A DNA stretch of 64,000 bases from Ancylostoma caninum (Eukaryota > Nematoda > Chromadorea > Rhabditida > Ancylostomatidae), in the NCBI GenBank assembly GCA_037903475.1, contig JBAJFG010000188.1, positions 186,001 to 250,000 of the forward strand, written 5' to 3'. Numbering within the stretch: the first letter of the stretch is position 1; each line of letters begins with the position of its first letter. The notes beneath the pieces are model-generated. The model made no database searches, was not told the origin of the DNA, and saw only the letters and a list, made by a program, of their open reading frames with translations. Of the stretch, positions 1-10,369 are shown one piece after another. The position numbers were made by a program, and so were the translations under genes.

Positions 1-2297
1 TCAAAACGTGCGCGATCTGTGAGAAGCACTTTTTCGCTTTCCATCATATAACATGGGAATATATCAATACTCATAACCTTTTGGAATAACCGCCTCGCTA
101 TCTTATTTATTCATTCTATGTTTGTTGAGCATGTATCTAAAAGGCGGTAGAAATATTAGTCAAAAAATGGCGTGGGAGTAAAATTGGCAAAAATTATTAT
201 TGCAGTTAAGAGCAGTTTACACTCTCTGTTTGTTGCACTTTTTCATTGAGGCGCTCTTTTTTTTCTTTTGGCACGATGCTGTATATGGTTAAATATGCAA
301 ATAGTTTTCTCAACTCAGCGGTCTACATTCGAAATAATTCCGAAGAACTAGAATTGGGTGCTGTCGAAGTGGTTAACATGATCTAGGCAGTGTAATGTGT
401 TAACGAGCTCATTATAATAATATTTCGCACAAAGAACCTGAAAAACACATTTGCGTAGTCGGTTAATACTTTGTGTACGTAATGTCTGGCCATTCATTTC
501 TGCCAGTCTGCCTTGTTTGAACGTGTTGTATTGAACTACAAATGTACTGGAGTTATGGCTCCAGTGCAACCGGTAGATTAGAAAAAAGGGAAATCTCAGG
601 AATGCACAGGTACGCCCGTGCAGGAACACGACTTCTGTGCGACCAAATAGGGGGGTTCTCCAAGGGTTTATTAGGGCGCAGCAATAGCAATAGGAATAAA
701 AAAATAGGAACAAAAAAAAAAGGTGCAGCAATAGTAATAACATATAAGTGACACTCCTATCATCCTTAAATGCTTGTCACATCCAGCCAACACTGTCAAT
801 TTGAAACGCGTGGGATCGATCTACTCAATACATCCGGATCCTACATCTACCTAACACAAAAATGATTATCTCAGGTTTAACGTTATTTATTTGGTTGCCT
901 TTTGTTTTCTCACTTTAAAGTGATGTTGTTTGTTAGGAACGGATTCTACCCGACTGGATCTAGTTTGCATCGGAGATTTTCCTCCAAGATTTTTTTTCAG
1001 ATATTAAATCGAATCTTCTTTCAGGATTGCTCTGTCGAAGCGCGACCACCGTCTCACCGGAAACCAATACGTCATCTCGGACTTGAACTCAATCAGTGAT
1101 TAAGCTTGTCATAGTAGAACATGTCTTACTACATTGAATCTTCTAGGATATAGTGAATGACGACTGAAATGAAGTGAACTGAGGTTTTCTTTGCATGTTG
1201 AAGAATAAACTCTCATGCTACTATTTGTTTTTGGGGTTTCAGGAATCGACACGGTTTATCCCGACGGCGGTTTCGTTAACGTTCACCTCTCTCCATGTCG
1301 TTATCTCTGGATTGCGTATCGCTATCTCTTCATCCTGGAATTGCTCATTCTCTAAAAGGAAATTGCACCACCTATTTGAAAGATTTGCTCAAGTTGCAGT
1401 TGCCCAGGATGACGGTTGAAGAACTAACTGGGGCAAAGCTGCCTAGCACAGCAGTGTCCCACGGAGGACGAGTTCAATAGGTTCACCTACTGAAAGTTGA
1501 CATTGGACGAAGTTGGTAGGTTTATCAGCTACTAGGATCATTGAAAACATGTGGTAGATGCATCACCTCGCTCTCTTGAGAATCGTGGGACTGACCCGTA
1601 CGTAGAGTGCACCATCTGGATGAGCAAACCAGAGCCGGTATACCCGTTTGTCGAACTTCAGGTAGCGCTCCTATGACTCTCTGCTAGAGGATGAGGGCAT
1701 CTTGCTGGCTGATGTGAGTGGTTTCACCTCCAAAGCCGTCGGACCTATCCGCTTACCTATTTTTACAGCATCTGCGTACAATGAATGACAGCACTACTAC
1801 TCTGCCCTTGATAACATCCAAGGGACCGCTAATCAATCTGTTTCATGATGTGATATGCAAGACCCTGCCATAGCATCCTATGACTGTCAATTTGTCAACT
1901 CCTTTCAATTTCCTTATATATAAGAGTAATGTTATTTTGTTTGTTCTTTTGCCCTTTTTTTAACCCTCGTTTTTCGTTTTCGATTACCGTCAAGTTTAGT
2001 TATTGCCAGTTCTGAGATTTATAGCACGCCCTTGGGCGTACCAAATAAATAAATGAACCACGCACGATGAGCGTCGATGGTTGTGCGTTTTGGCGGGCAC
2101 GGGAAGCACGCGGCCGCGCCGCTCACGCTGAAATCACTGCCCTAGTGGCAAACTAGGGTTTTCTCGGTAGTTTTTCATCATATTTGATGTTAACTATCAA
2201 GAAAAAACCCATATATCTTATTATTGCAGCGAGAATTCTAGCGCGATCGCCTGCTTCCCGAATCCGCAAAAAAAAGCACCAGCATTGTCGGTCATTG
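1..2297. other. No supported gene; unassigned sequence
   Basis: I see no gene here. Open frames reach 131 codons at most (348-743, minus) and show no recognisable motif, no plausible splice pattern and low-complexity translation. The stretch 1230-1900 is richer in G+C and may be an old degraded insertion, but nothing in its six frames matches a family I know. Confidence 0.5.
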
Positions 2298-2718
2298 TAT
2301 TAGGTTGTAGGGAATGTTCTCGCGGTTTTGGAACAGTACATTTTCTTGGCTTTCTAGAAATAGGAAAGCACAAAGAAATGAATAAATCACTGTCACGTCC
2401 TATCACTGTTCGCCATTTCTCGGGAAGCCTGTTAATGCTCTCAGCATAGAACTGTTCTGGCACTGACTCCAAAAAGGTTTACAACCAGCGATCCAAGTTA
2501 TCTTCATTATCGGAATGTTTATCCTGCATAAGAAGAGAGAGAATATGGTAATCTGTTGGTGCAACGTCAGGGCTGTACGGTGGTGAAGTCAGCTCTTTCC
2601 ATCCAAAGCCCGGTGGCTTTTGGCGAGTAACTCTTGCAGTGTGAAGACGAGCGTAGTGTCGTAGGGGAATCGGATCGTGCTGTGATTCGGACGCTTTTGT
2701 GCGATTTTTGCGCCCAAC

Positions 2719-3626
2719 CAGGGCGCAGCACTAGGTGGTCAGTATCGGATGGGGAGTACTAAGTCCAGTCGGATTCCGAAATGGGCTACTAAGTACCTAC
2801 ACACTAGGGTTCTTTCAGGAAAAGCAGATAGCACTAAGAAGTGACTAAAATAAGCGTTAATGAGACGATGAATGATGTTTCAGCAAGAAATGCGTACCAT
2901 TTAGCGAAGACAGCCTAAATCATATCATATTCAAGCTAAAATCGTCGAGAGACCCATCTCAGTAGGAAACTGTTTGATCCCTCTAGAACTCGTTGAAAGT
3001 TGTTATAAGCCTGTCAGATACAAGAAATTGTCATTGGAGCGTGGTTTTTTCTCTCAACCCCGGAACTTTCCCAGGACATTTCTCTCGTTTGAAGAAGTGT
3101 TCCGATACGCTGTCAACTCCAAGAAATGCGCCTAGGTGGTACCAACTCTCCCCCAAGATGGCATTTTTCGTTTTTGAGAAACCGTCCTCGTTTTTGAAAA
3201 AAAACCGTCATTAATGGTCAAAAAATGGTCAAAAACCATTTTTTGACCATTAATGACGGTTTTTCTCAAAAACGAAGACGGTTTCTCAAAAACGAACGGT
3301 GCCACTTTGGGGGGATACTTATTGGTATAGTGCGCATCCACAGTCAAAATTACAACATGATACGTCTCCTACTACACGTTGAGCAACACCTGATTATCAC
3401 TGGAGCGCACCAGAGTGCAGGGTAGCTGTAGCAATTGGTTGAACGACAGTGATCTTCAGCCACGATTTTGATGATCATCCAGACGTGCATCTCTGAAATC
3501 TGCTTGTGTCTAACATCAGTAGACCGTTAGCGCTTGGCTACGCCCCGGACATCGGTGCTAAGCCCCGTGAATCTGCAGGACGCTACTAAGTCCTGGTGGT
3601 CAATGACCACTTGGTGCTGCACCCTG
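2719..3626. mobile_element. hAT-type non-autonomous element in mariner relic
   Basis: The ends are inverted copies of CAGGGYGCAGCACYARGTGG. They are flanked by 8-bp near-direct repeats, CGCCCAAC at 2711-2718 and TGCCCAAC at 3627-3634, as expected of hAT superfamily insertion. Reading across the junction with one repeat copy removed puts the two mariner pieces back in one frame, so this insertion came after the mariner. No transposase is visible inside, so it would depend on a helper. Confidence 0.75.
3150..3314. repeat. Foldback palindrome of about 165 bp
   Basis: Two arms of roughly 80 bp are near-perfect inverted copies. The outer ends read CCCCCAA and TTGGGGG, and the centre lies in the ATGGTCAAAAA region near 3232. 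The arms contain repeated TTTTTGAGAAACCGTC. It lies inside the hAT-type element, so it is either part of it or nested in it. Confidence 0.8.
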
Positions 3627-4059
3627 TGCCCAACCTATCCAGCTGCTGACAGCACATGTATAGCGTGAGGGCAGTGTCGCGTGGCAGTAGCTCGATGTGT
3701 ATGATGCCTTTGCAGTCATACCAAGTAGAAGCCACAACCTTTCCAGGGTGATCACCTGCCCTCGGCTGCGGCTCAGGCTGGTCTTCCTTCTCAACCCAGT
3801 TATGGCTGTGCTCAGGGTCAAGCATAACGATAGGAAGGACTGACCCTCAATACGACTCCCCCTCCTCCCCCCCCCCCCTCTCCCCCGTCTGTGCCCGCAT
3901 GTACACTGAGCAGTTTCAAGGAAGAAGACACAAAAGAAACACGTTAAAAGCCAGAATTGGAACTAAAACAACAATCTTGAAGTCGATATGCATCCTTTCT
4001 TGAACAGGACTGATTGGCAGCAGATGCGAGAAGTCGGTTTCAGCGCTGGCATTTGCGAT

Positions 4060-4475
4060 CCCACGGGCTCGATTCCCGGCGCCTCTAGAAATTTTTGCAC
4101 AGGTTGGAACTGCTCCAGAATTTAGTATGGAGTAGAGAGGATGGAAAGATTTGAAATTGAAATGAGGGAAGCGAAATCGATCGATCTCACATGCGAGAAC
4201 TCGCCCGCAGGGTCCGCCATTTTGTGGAAATCTAGGGTGACATAGACCTCGTACTGAAATCCTCTGACTCGAAACAACAATCATGCTTTTCAACATGTCT
4301 ATAGAGAACGACAAGCTCTATCTTTTGCCAGAGTTTCAATTTTCTACGTTCAGCTTCATATGCTTTTGGGAGCTCGATGGGAAATTTGGCGAATTTCTCA
4401 GCGATTTCCCATCTAAATTGCGGGAAAACGAACGGACTTCGTGGAGCCAGATTCTGTATTGAAATGGGAAATTTC
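4060..4475. repeat. Left arm of dispersed inverted repeat with B-box-like motif
   Basis: This is a diverged reverse complement of 6096-6515. Shared blocks include CTCGATTCCCGGCGCC, TCGATCGAT, ATGCTTTTCAACAT, TCTTTTGCCAGAGTTTCAAT and GGGAGCTCG. The CTCGATTCCCGG block resembles a tRNA B box, which hints at a tRNA-derived SINE, although no A box is visible. The two arms flank a 1.4-kb element. Confidence 0.65.
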
Positions 4476-4566
4476 CTCACTCACACAAAACTCGTGGAAG
4501 AAAAGTTTACGTGATATCTAAAATTGCTTCTCAGTGATTCCCCAAGCAGATTTACTCCATTTTCAC

Positions 4567-6001
4567 CGATGGTGCGGTAGGGGTGAGAACGCCCCTGCCA
4601 AAGTGAAGGGGGTTACCGGGCAAAAAGTGAAGGGTGTCGACCGGGGAGGGGGGGGGAGGGCTTTTCTGCTCCCTTTTAGTAAGAGTTGTGGTATTGGTAA
4701 GTAAGTGTCAATGCCCTATCCATTGATGTAATACCCAACATGTCTTCAAATGTCATGGAAACTGAGCAAATCTTGCAATATATTTCTGCAAACACACCGT
4801 TCAACAGTTTCATGAAACCGTACGATAGCGATGAGTCATCGCTATCGTGCTGCGGATGCTCTAGGATACTGCTTTCAAATGAGGAAACAGCCATTGATTA
4901 CATGAATGAAGATAGTCCTCAGCACACCTTCATGATATGGTCCACTCATGCATACACAACTGCACAACATTTCTTCTCTCCTACATACAAAAATTTGACA
5001 CTGAAATTACACCTGCTTTTGAGCTATTTTTGCTTATTACAGCTTTATTCGGAAATGAAACCTAGGAGTGAAGGGTACCTATGTTCTCCTCCTCCAATCC
5101 CCTAACTGATAAACCACATCTCGTTTCATGTGGTTGCGTGTCTTTTTCTGTGAAGGGGGGTGAGAATGTTTCTGAAGCCATTCTCACCCCATGCGCGCGC
5201 CTCTCTTCCCTCATCGCACTATCTCGCCATTTGTCTAACAACGGGCACGAGAATGCCCCGTTGTTTCGGCTCACCCACCCTATTTTTCAACCAGAAAAGG
5301 GTTTCCCCCATACATTTGTATATGGGCGGAAAGCGCATCCTTTCTAGTATGTATACATGTAAATACTTACCACTTTCTCGGAAACACAAGACGAAATCCT
5401 TTGAAAAACACCTAATTTGTAGAGTTTTCGACCGTCCTGTTGGTACCACTTTTTTGCCTGCTCATCTTACACTAACTATCACAACTCATACACGAAAATG
5501 AAGAGGAAATCTTTGCAAATTGTGGAGGACTATCCTCTTTCCGGTTAGTTCACGAACTTTTCCATAATGATCTTAGAAACATACATGCTATGTTTTTCAT
5601 ACCCTTATGTGTTCAAAAATTTCTCCGCAAACATGCTATCTATCGCTTCCTACTTCTAACATGTAAACTCTACTAGGTTTAAGCTTCAATTAGATACCCT
5701 TCACTCATATGTAATTCTTTATCCTTCACATAGAAATTCGCTCGTCATTTTCCCTGTCTGCGACAATCGTCACATTGCGCGCTCCATTCAACACTAACGT
5801 CATTTCGATTCCTGACTCCTTTATTCACATGGACAGCAATAGAATCGATCCTCTATCATTGAATTTGTTCAGTTTCACTTTACTAAACTTTTGATTTCTT
5901 CACTCCCTTGTCTTCTGTAACTGGTTTGGTGAAGGGGGTCTATTGGCCCCCCTCCCAAAGTGAAGGGGGTCTGAGCCTTGGCTCGGACTATCGCACCTAT
6001 G
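4567..6001. mobile_element. Unassigned non-autonomous element, GTGAAGGG family, copy 1
   Basis: The ends are imperfect inverted repeats, GATGGTGCGGTA on the left and TATCGCACCTATG on the right. The octamer GTGAAGGG occurs near both ends and internally (about 4602, 4626, 5068, 5151, 5930, 5957; reversed near 5689). The related copy at 27090-28681 has the same ends and the same placement of the octamer, plus a shared block CCCTCATYGCACTRTCTCGC. I see no transposase. The superfamily is unknown, because I cannot define a clear target-site duplication. Confidence 0.65.
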
Positions 6002-6095
6002 AACGAGAGTTTGCCTTTTACCGAAATCTCACTACCTTCACGTAATAGAGCTTCAAGAACTCATTCTTCATCCTCATTATCGCACCCCAATGTTT

Positions 6096-6515
6096 CCTCC
6101 TGCTTGAGTGAGTTAGATGGGAAATTCCTCCTCGGAGACCTTAAAACTTTAAGAATTCCCCAACGAGCTCCCAAAAAATATGAAGCTCTACAAAATTGAA
6201 ACTCTGGCAAAAGATAGAGGTGATCATCGCTTATGGATATGTTGAAAAGCATTTGCTGATTTGGAGTCAGCGAACTTTAAAACTAGGTCAGCAAATGAAT
6301 TCGCCTGCAGGGCCCGTCAAAAAGTAGGAAGGCTCCCTACTTTTTGACGGGCCCTGCAGGCGAATTCATTTGCTATCGATCGATCTCGCTACCCACACTT
6401 CATTTTTTAACATTTCCACCCCCCTTGCTCCACACTTGATTCTGAAGTGATTCCGACCCGTGCAAAAATTTATTGAAGGCGCCGGGAATCGAACCTGGGA
6501 GGGAGGGCCTTTGGG
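6096..6515. repeat. Right arm of dispersed inverted repeat
   Basis: This is the inverted partner of 4060-4475. On the minus strand it has an intact GGTTCGATTCCCGGCGCC (about 6482-6500), a near-consensus pol III B box. Unlike the left arm it contains a long perfect hairpin. Sequence beyond it (6508-6560) recurs at 13436-13495 and, reversed, near 14160-14218. Confidence 0.65.
6290..6374. repeat. Perfect 39-bp hairpin with 7-nt loop
   Basis: The arms 6290-6328 and 6336-6374 are exact reverse complements, beginning AGCAAATGAATTCGCC; the loop is AAGGCTC. The left inverted-repeat arm has only a single GCAGGGTCCG at the matching place, so the hairpin probably arose by local inverted duplication. 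Confidence 0.9.
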
Positions 6516-7254
6516 TCCCCTCGAAAAATGGGCGTGGCTAACGACACCTCATGGATATGCAGAAGCTAGGAAGCTTCTGTTGACAGCCAGGCGCAGTCAC
6601 AAGGAAGGGAGCGACTGTTGTGCGTTTGTAGCAATTCGGTAACCAGTAAAGATGAATAACATCGAAGATTTCAGTAAATAAAAACAGGACGTTTTTGATG
6701 CTTTGAAGATGTTAAAGTTACGGGTTCGAAATCATGGATGGTGTATGTAGAAGTGGTTTTATCGTAACTGCTCAAAAATTACACCATGTGATGAAGTGGA
6801 CGGGGATTTTGTGACTAGCACAACAACTAACCTGCATCAAACGGAAAATATCCCACAAAATTTCCCGGGAATCAACTCAAAGTTTGATCTCAAAATCTCC
6901 ATTTTTCAAACCTAAACAAAAATTTCATGAAGTGTTTCTTAGCTTTTATTCATCGTTACTTGTAAGAAAGAGTGGTCCAAAGCTCAATAGTCATCCCCCC
7001 CCTCACCCTGGATGTCTCACCCTGGATTCTCTGTCGGGAGTGAATGAAGCTGCCAAGAATTATATATCATTCTGCTCAGAATTTCATTCTGAGTTCAGCT
7101 GCCAACTGCGCAACTTTCATTTCTCTCAAATGAAGAAGATATCATGGTTTTTACGTTTCAGGAGATTTCTCAATTATTCTTGGCTGTATTTCTGTCGCTC
7201 CACCACCAGCTAGTGTAACGTCGCAGTGTTATTCCGTCTGACACCAGCGCAATA

Positions 7255-7452
7255 CAGGAAGCTCCAAATGTCCGCAGTCAAGAGGGCGTGGCCACGGCGC
7301 GGCTCCTTGATCAGACACAGGCGCTCTCTATGCTGCCTCTGGCTTCTCTGACTCTGCAGCCAACCAGTGGCAGCATGCCGAGCGCCTGTGTCTCTGTCTA
7401 AAGCCGCGTCGTGGCCACGTCCCTCTTGACTGCGGACATTTGGAGCTTCCTG
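7255..7452. mobile_element. 198-bp TA-flanked MITE, copy 1
   Basis: The whole element is an imperfect palindrome with ends CAGGAAGCTCCAAATGT and its reverse complement, flanked by TA (7253-7254 and 7453-7454). TA target sites indicate Tc1/mariner-type mobilisation. A nearly identical copy of exactly the same length lies at 16801-16998 in the opposite orientation. It is too short to encode a protein. Confidence 0.85.
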
Positions 7453-7759
7453 TACTTACTTTTTTGAGTTGACGCTGATAGTCCAGGCCAGAGCTCAGAT
7501 TTCAGGCATTCTCATGCCTATATTCTCAACAGTTTCTCAACCCGTATTCGAGCTTCATGTATTCTAACACTGTTTTGTATATAGAATTTAATCCACAGCT
7601 GCGCCTTCCATATATTTCTTCCTTTCCCAAACAAAAAGTACGACTTTCTGCACCCTTTTGCGATCCGGAGCTGCGCCCCGGATCGAACTTATCCTTACCG
7701 TCGCAGGTGAACGTTCCCCCAAAGACTCCACCGTAAGTGACGGTGGGTTGAGATGCGTC

Positions 7760-8125
7760 TCAGGTTATCGTACCTATGTTCAAGACTTGCATCCTTTCAC
7801 GCGTAGTTTACCGTGGATCTGAAACCGCCAGCTGTCGCAATTTGTCATGGTCGACTCCGGATGCGAGTCCCGACAGTGCGGAAGCATTGAGGTTGAAGTC
7901 GCCAACACGAAGGCGTCTGGACCAATCTTGTGCGGTGCATTTGTACACTTTGCTGTCTCCCAATACAGCGCTGATGCGCCGACAAGATGCGCCTGATAAC
8001 CCACCAGATTTGAAGTCGTATACTAAGAGATCGCAAATGTTCTGTTTGAAAGTTCCATATTCCTGGTGGGAATTGTGCAGTAGTTCACAGACAATGATAG
8101 TCATAAACTCGCACATACAGAGCAT
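7760..8125 (-). pseudogene. mariner transposase N-terminal fragment
   Basis: A 105-codon minus-strand frame holds the N-terminal DNA-binding part of a mariner transposase. Visible pieces are ICDLLVYDFKSG, then ISAVLGD, DWSRRLRVGDFNLN (the second helix-turn-helix and GDF motif), and VDHDKLRQLAVSDPR. The frame then meets TAA where mariners usually have the Gln of QTTRE; the following codons read TTRE, so a single nonsense change fits. The catalytic domain is absent. Open frames on the plus strand here are shadows. Confidence 0.8.
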
Positions 8126-8281
8126 TCATCTCGGAGTAAACATTGCGTTGCAAAACGCGCGCGAGCTGATCCATTCCAATAGATCAAATTTTCAGTTGAA
8201 AGGCTACGTTTTTAGCGGCTCGCACGGAGCCTTTGTACTGGGTACGCAACTGCACCGATGTTTACTCCGTGACAAATGCTA

Positions 8282-8518
8282 TAGTCTGTCCGAAACGACG
8301 AGTCCGCCCACGCACGCGGGGATCGAGGGGCTGCCATGCTTGCCAGCACTCCACCTCATCACCTCTAATCTGCGTATCACGTTTCATCGTTATCTTCATG
8401 ATATCCACCAATGATTTGGCTGTGGCGTGGGCAACTTGGCAGCTTACAGCTTCCGTCCCAGCCGCCCCGCCTCTCGATCCCCGCATGCTTGGGCGGACTC
8501 GTCGTTTCGGACAGACTA
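8282..8518. mobile_element. 237-bp TA-flanked MITE A, copy 1
   Basis: Terminal inverted repeats begin YAGTCTGTCCGAAACGACGA, with TA on each side (8280-8281, 8519-8520). The copy at 14412-14648 is also exactly 237 bp. It is the first element of an end-to-end series with 8525-8688 and 8691-9570. Confidence 0.85.
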
Positions 8519-8524
8519 TATATA

Positions 8525-8688
8525 CAGTGCCCTAGATCCGCCTCGTCCTCAAGGCGCACCGCCTGAGATCACACGTGACGTCCTGCTAGCGATCGATACT
8601 CAGCCGAGTGGCTGCGGGAATACTGCCAGCAAGACCACGTGTGATCACAGGCGGTGCGCCTTGAGGACGAGGCGGATCTACGGCATTG
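8525..8688. mobile_element. 164-bp TA-flanked MITE B
   Basis: Long inverted repeats begin CAGTGCCCTAGATCCGCC on the left and CAATGCCGTAGATCCGCC on the right (read inwards), and continue for about 45 bp. TA lies at 8523-8524 and 8689-8690; the latter also borders the next element. Confidence 0.8.
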
Positions 8689-8690
8689 TA

Positions 8691-9570
8691 CAGGGGACGT
8701 CAATCACGATCAGTCCTTCCGCGGAATGGCGCGCCACACTACTCCAGCGGCACGGCGGGCTGGACGGGTGCTGCGGCTGTAGGATGTTGCGGGGATTTTC
8801 AGCTTTTCTTTAGTTTCTGCGACAGTTTCACTCATTTGTGGGCCTTCTTAGTAAATGTTTGAGAGAGAGTGGTGCCGATTCAGTTCTAATATTCGAGTTT
8901 GAAGAAGATATCGTCTTGCAGTTTATTTCCTACGAAGAGGCCTTTCCTCATTCCCTATTAGAAGGCTGTTGTATCGCGTAATTTGCGGTCTTCACTGTGG
9001 TTGATGACTAGCTTTCTCCTGTTCACTTTGATTTTTAGGCCAATCGTGTGAAGAAATTGCATCATGCGTTCTTTATCGAAGTTACTGACGTCAGGTATGG
9101 TCTATTAGCTCACAGAAGGCGCCTGATCCGACTGTGTCTACAATTACGACTTTGCCCGTAGAATGCGTCTGGAAGGATATTTTAGCGAATGGCTGTAGAC
9201 AAACATAAGAATGGAAGGAACCACACCATATGCATATCAAAAAAGTGCAAAAAAATAGATCAGTTAGCTGAAAAATGATGACAAAGTCGGATCGGGCGCC
9301 CTCTGTGATCTAATAGACTGTACAAGTTCTTGCTGAAGCACCTGTGAAAGTTCAACTCAACCCCCCAGGAACGTCCGAAGAAGAGTGCGATTGCCCACCG
9401 CGCCACTCTATCTCACACAGTTACCAAGAAGGCCCACAAATGAGTGAAATTATCGCAGAAACTAAAGAAAAGCTGAAGATCCCCCCCCCCCCCCCCTCAA
9501 CATCCACCAGCCGCAGCACCCAGCGGGCGCGCAATTCCGCGGGAATACTGATCGTGATTGACGTTTCCTG
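8691..9570. mobile_element. 880-bp TA-flanked element C with long inverted arms
   Basis: The arms 8691-8873 and 9396-9570 are inverted copies, starting CAGGGGACGTCAATCACG and CAGGAAACGTCAATCACG. TA flanks both sides (8689-8690, 9571-9572). A second TA-flanked element (9098-9320) is nested inside. A C-run at 9481-9496 lies in the right arm. No coding capacity was recognised. Confidence 0.75.
9098..9320. mobile_element. 223-bp TA-flanked MITE E nested in element C
   Basis: The ends are inverted copies of about 35 bp with the shared block GTCTATTAG and then CACAGARGGCGCC; TA lies at 9096-9097 and 9321-9322. Partial relatives occur at 61693-61870 and, reversed, at 63600-63694. Confidence 0.8.
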
Positions 9571-9572
9571 TA

Positions 9573-9680
9573 CAGTCCTCGTCGAAAAGTTACATAGACG
9601 GATTGCGCATGCGGTTCTTTGTCGCTACGACCACGCGTGCGGCGCGGCTCTAATTCCATACGATCAGCTGGGAGGCTGTC
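9573..9680. repeat. Repeat D end, directly abutting element C
   Basis: It starts CAGTCCTCGTCGAAAAGTTA straight after the TA that ends element C. The reverse complement of about 100 bp of it occurs at 14305-14409, where it abuts MITE A copy 2. The CAGT start after TA suggests one end of a further TA-flanked element; the other end was not found. Confidence 0.55.
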
Positions 9681-9939
9681 CCGCTTAGCGTTTTTCCACG
9701 AATTTCCTCCAAAATCTCTACTGTTTCGAATTTTTTCCCTTACCGTCTACTATCTATCATTTTCTTGTTTTCACACTTTTGGTAGAGGTTTTCCTGCATT
9801 AGCTTAACCTTTATGCTTTCTTTTGCTTGCACTTTTCCTGATTAGTATTTTTTGTACTGCGTCTTTTACTGCCTAACCTGTTTCTGGTGTTACCCATGGC
9901 TCCTAAGCTTGTAAAATTAGGCTGTTGATATTCTTTGTT
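9681..9939. other. Unassigned T-rich sequence
   Basis: Pyrimidine-rich sequence between repeat D and the TTTC microsatellite. No gene or repeat was recognised. Confidence 0.4.
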
Positions 9940-9940
9940 T

Positions 9941-9994
<54 letters not shown>

Positions 9995-10052
9995 TTTCCT
10001 TCCTTCCTTTTCTCTTTCTTTCTTTCTTTCTTTCTTCTTTCCTTCTCTCTCT
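9940..10052. repeat. (TTTC)n microsatellite
   Basis: A long run of TTTC/CTTT units with TTCC interruptions. It stands about 30 bp before the 5' part of an RTE-type retrotransposon. Confidence 0.95.
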
Positions 10053-10369
10053 CTTCCTCATTTTCATGCTCTATCTCTTAGAATGTGCCACCTCATAGTG
10101 GTGAAGGGGTGAACGCCAACAGGATCCGTCCGGGAAAGCGGCTAACGGCACACCGGCCACGCAGTTCGCGCACCCAGCGCGTGAATGGGCGGCTTTGCCC
10201 CTAGCCTCAGCACGGCGAAGCCGGAGTAACCAGGCCACCAATCATCGCTCCCACAACTTCATCCACTCACTTTAGTCCCCTGCAGGCTGTCCCTGTCCAG
10301 TCAGGTAGCGCTGGATCCTCACACAGCCAAAGGCGAAGAAATCAGGGCCGTAGGCTACCATAGGAAACG

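Larger units (their letters stand above)
2300..3835 (-). pseudogene. mariner transposase relic, split by a later insertion
   Basis: This is the decayed middle and C-terminal part of a Tc1/mariner transposase (DD34D type), read leftwards. The middle part (about 3830-3635) contains KGIIHIELLP followed by a QLDRL motif. The C-terminal part (about 2710-2300) has PPYSPDVAPTDYH, which carries the third catalytic aspartate, then FYAESINRLPEKW, the usual mariner tail. The left end at 2300 starts TTAGGTTGTAGGGAATG after a TA, a mariner-type inverted terminal repeat. Stops and the lack of an N-terminal half show it is dead. A 908-bp element (2719-3626) interrupts it. The family call is strong; the exact right limit is uncertain. 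Confidence 0.85.

Noticed and set aside
348..743. 131-codon minus-strand frame
   Set aside because: Low-complexity leucine and phenylalanine start caused by an A/T-rich run on the other strand; no motif.
7776..8414. 212-codon plus-strand frame
   Set aside because: The opposite strand encodes a recognisable mariner fragment and the frame runs into MITE A; it is a shadow.
10080..10180. Possible HDV-like self-cleaving ribozyme at the RTE 5' end (GGCTAAC after a GGGAAAGC stretch)
   Set aside because: I could not draw the required nested double pseudoknot; only one 5-bp helix fits.
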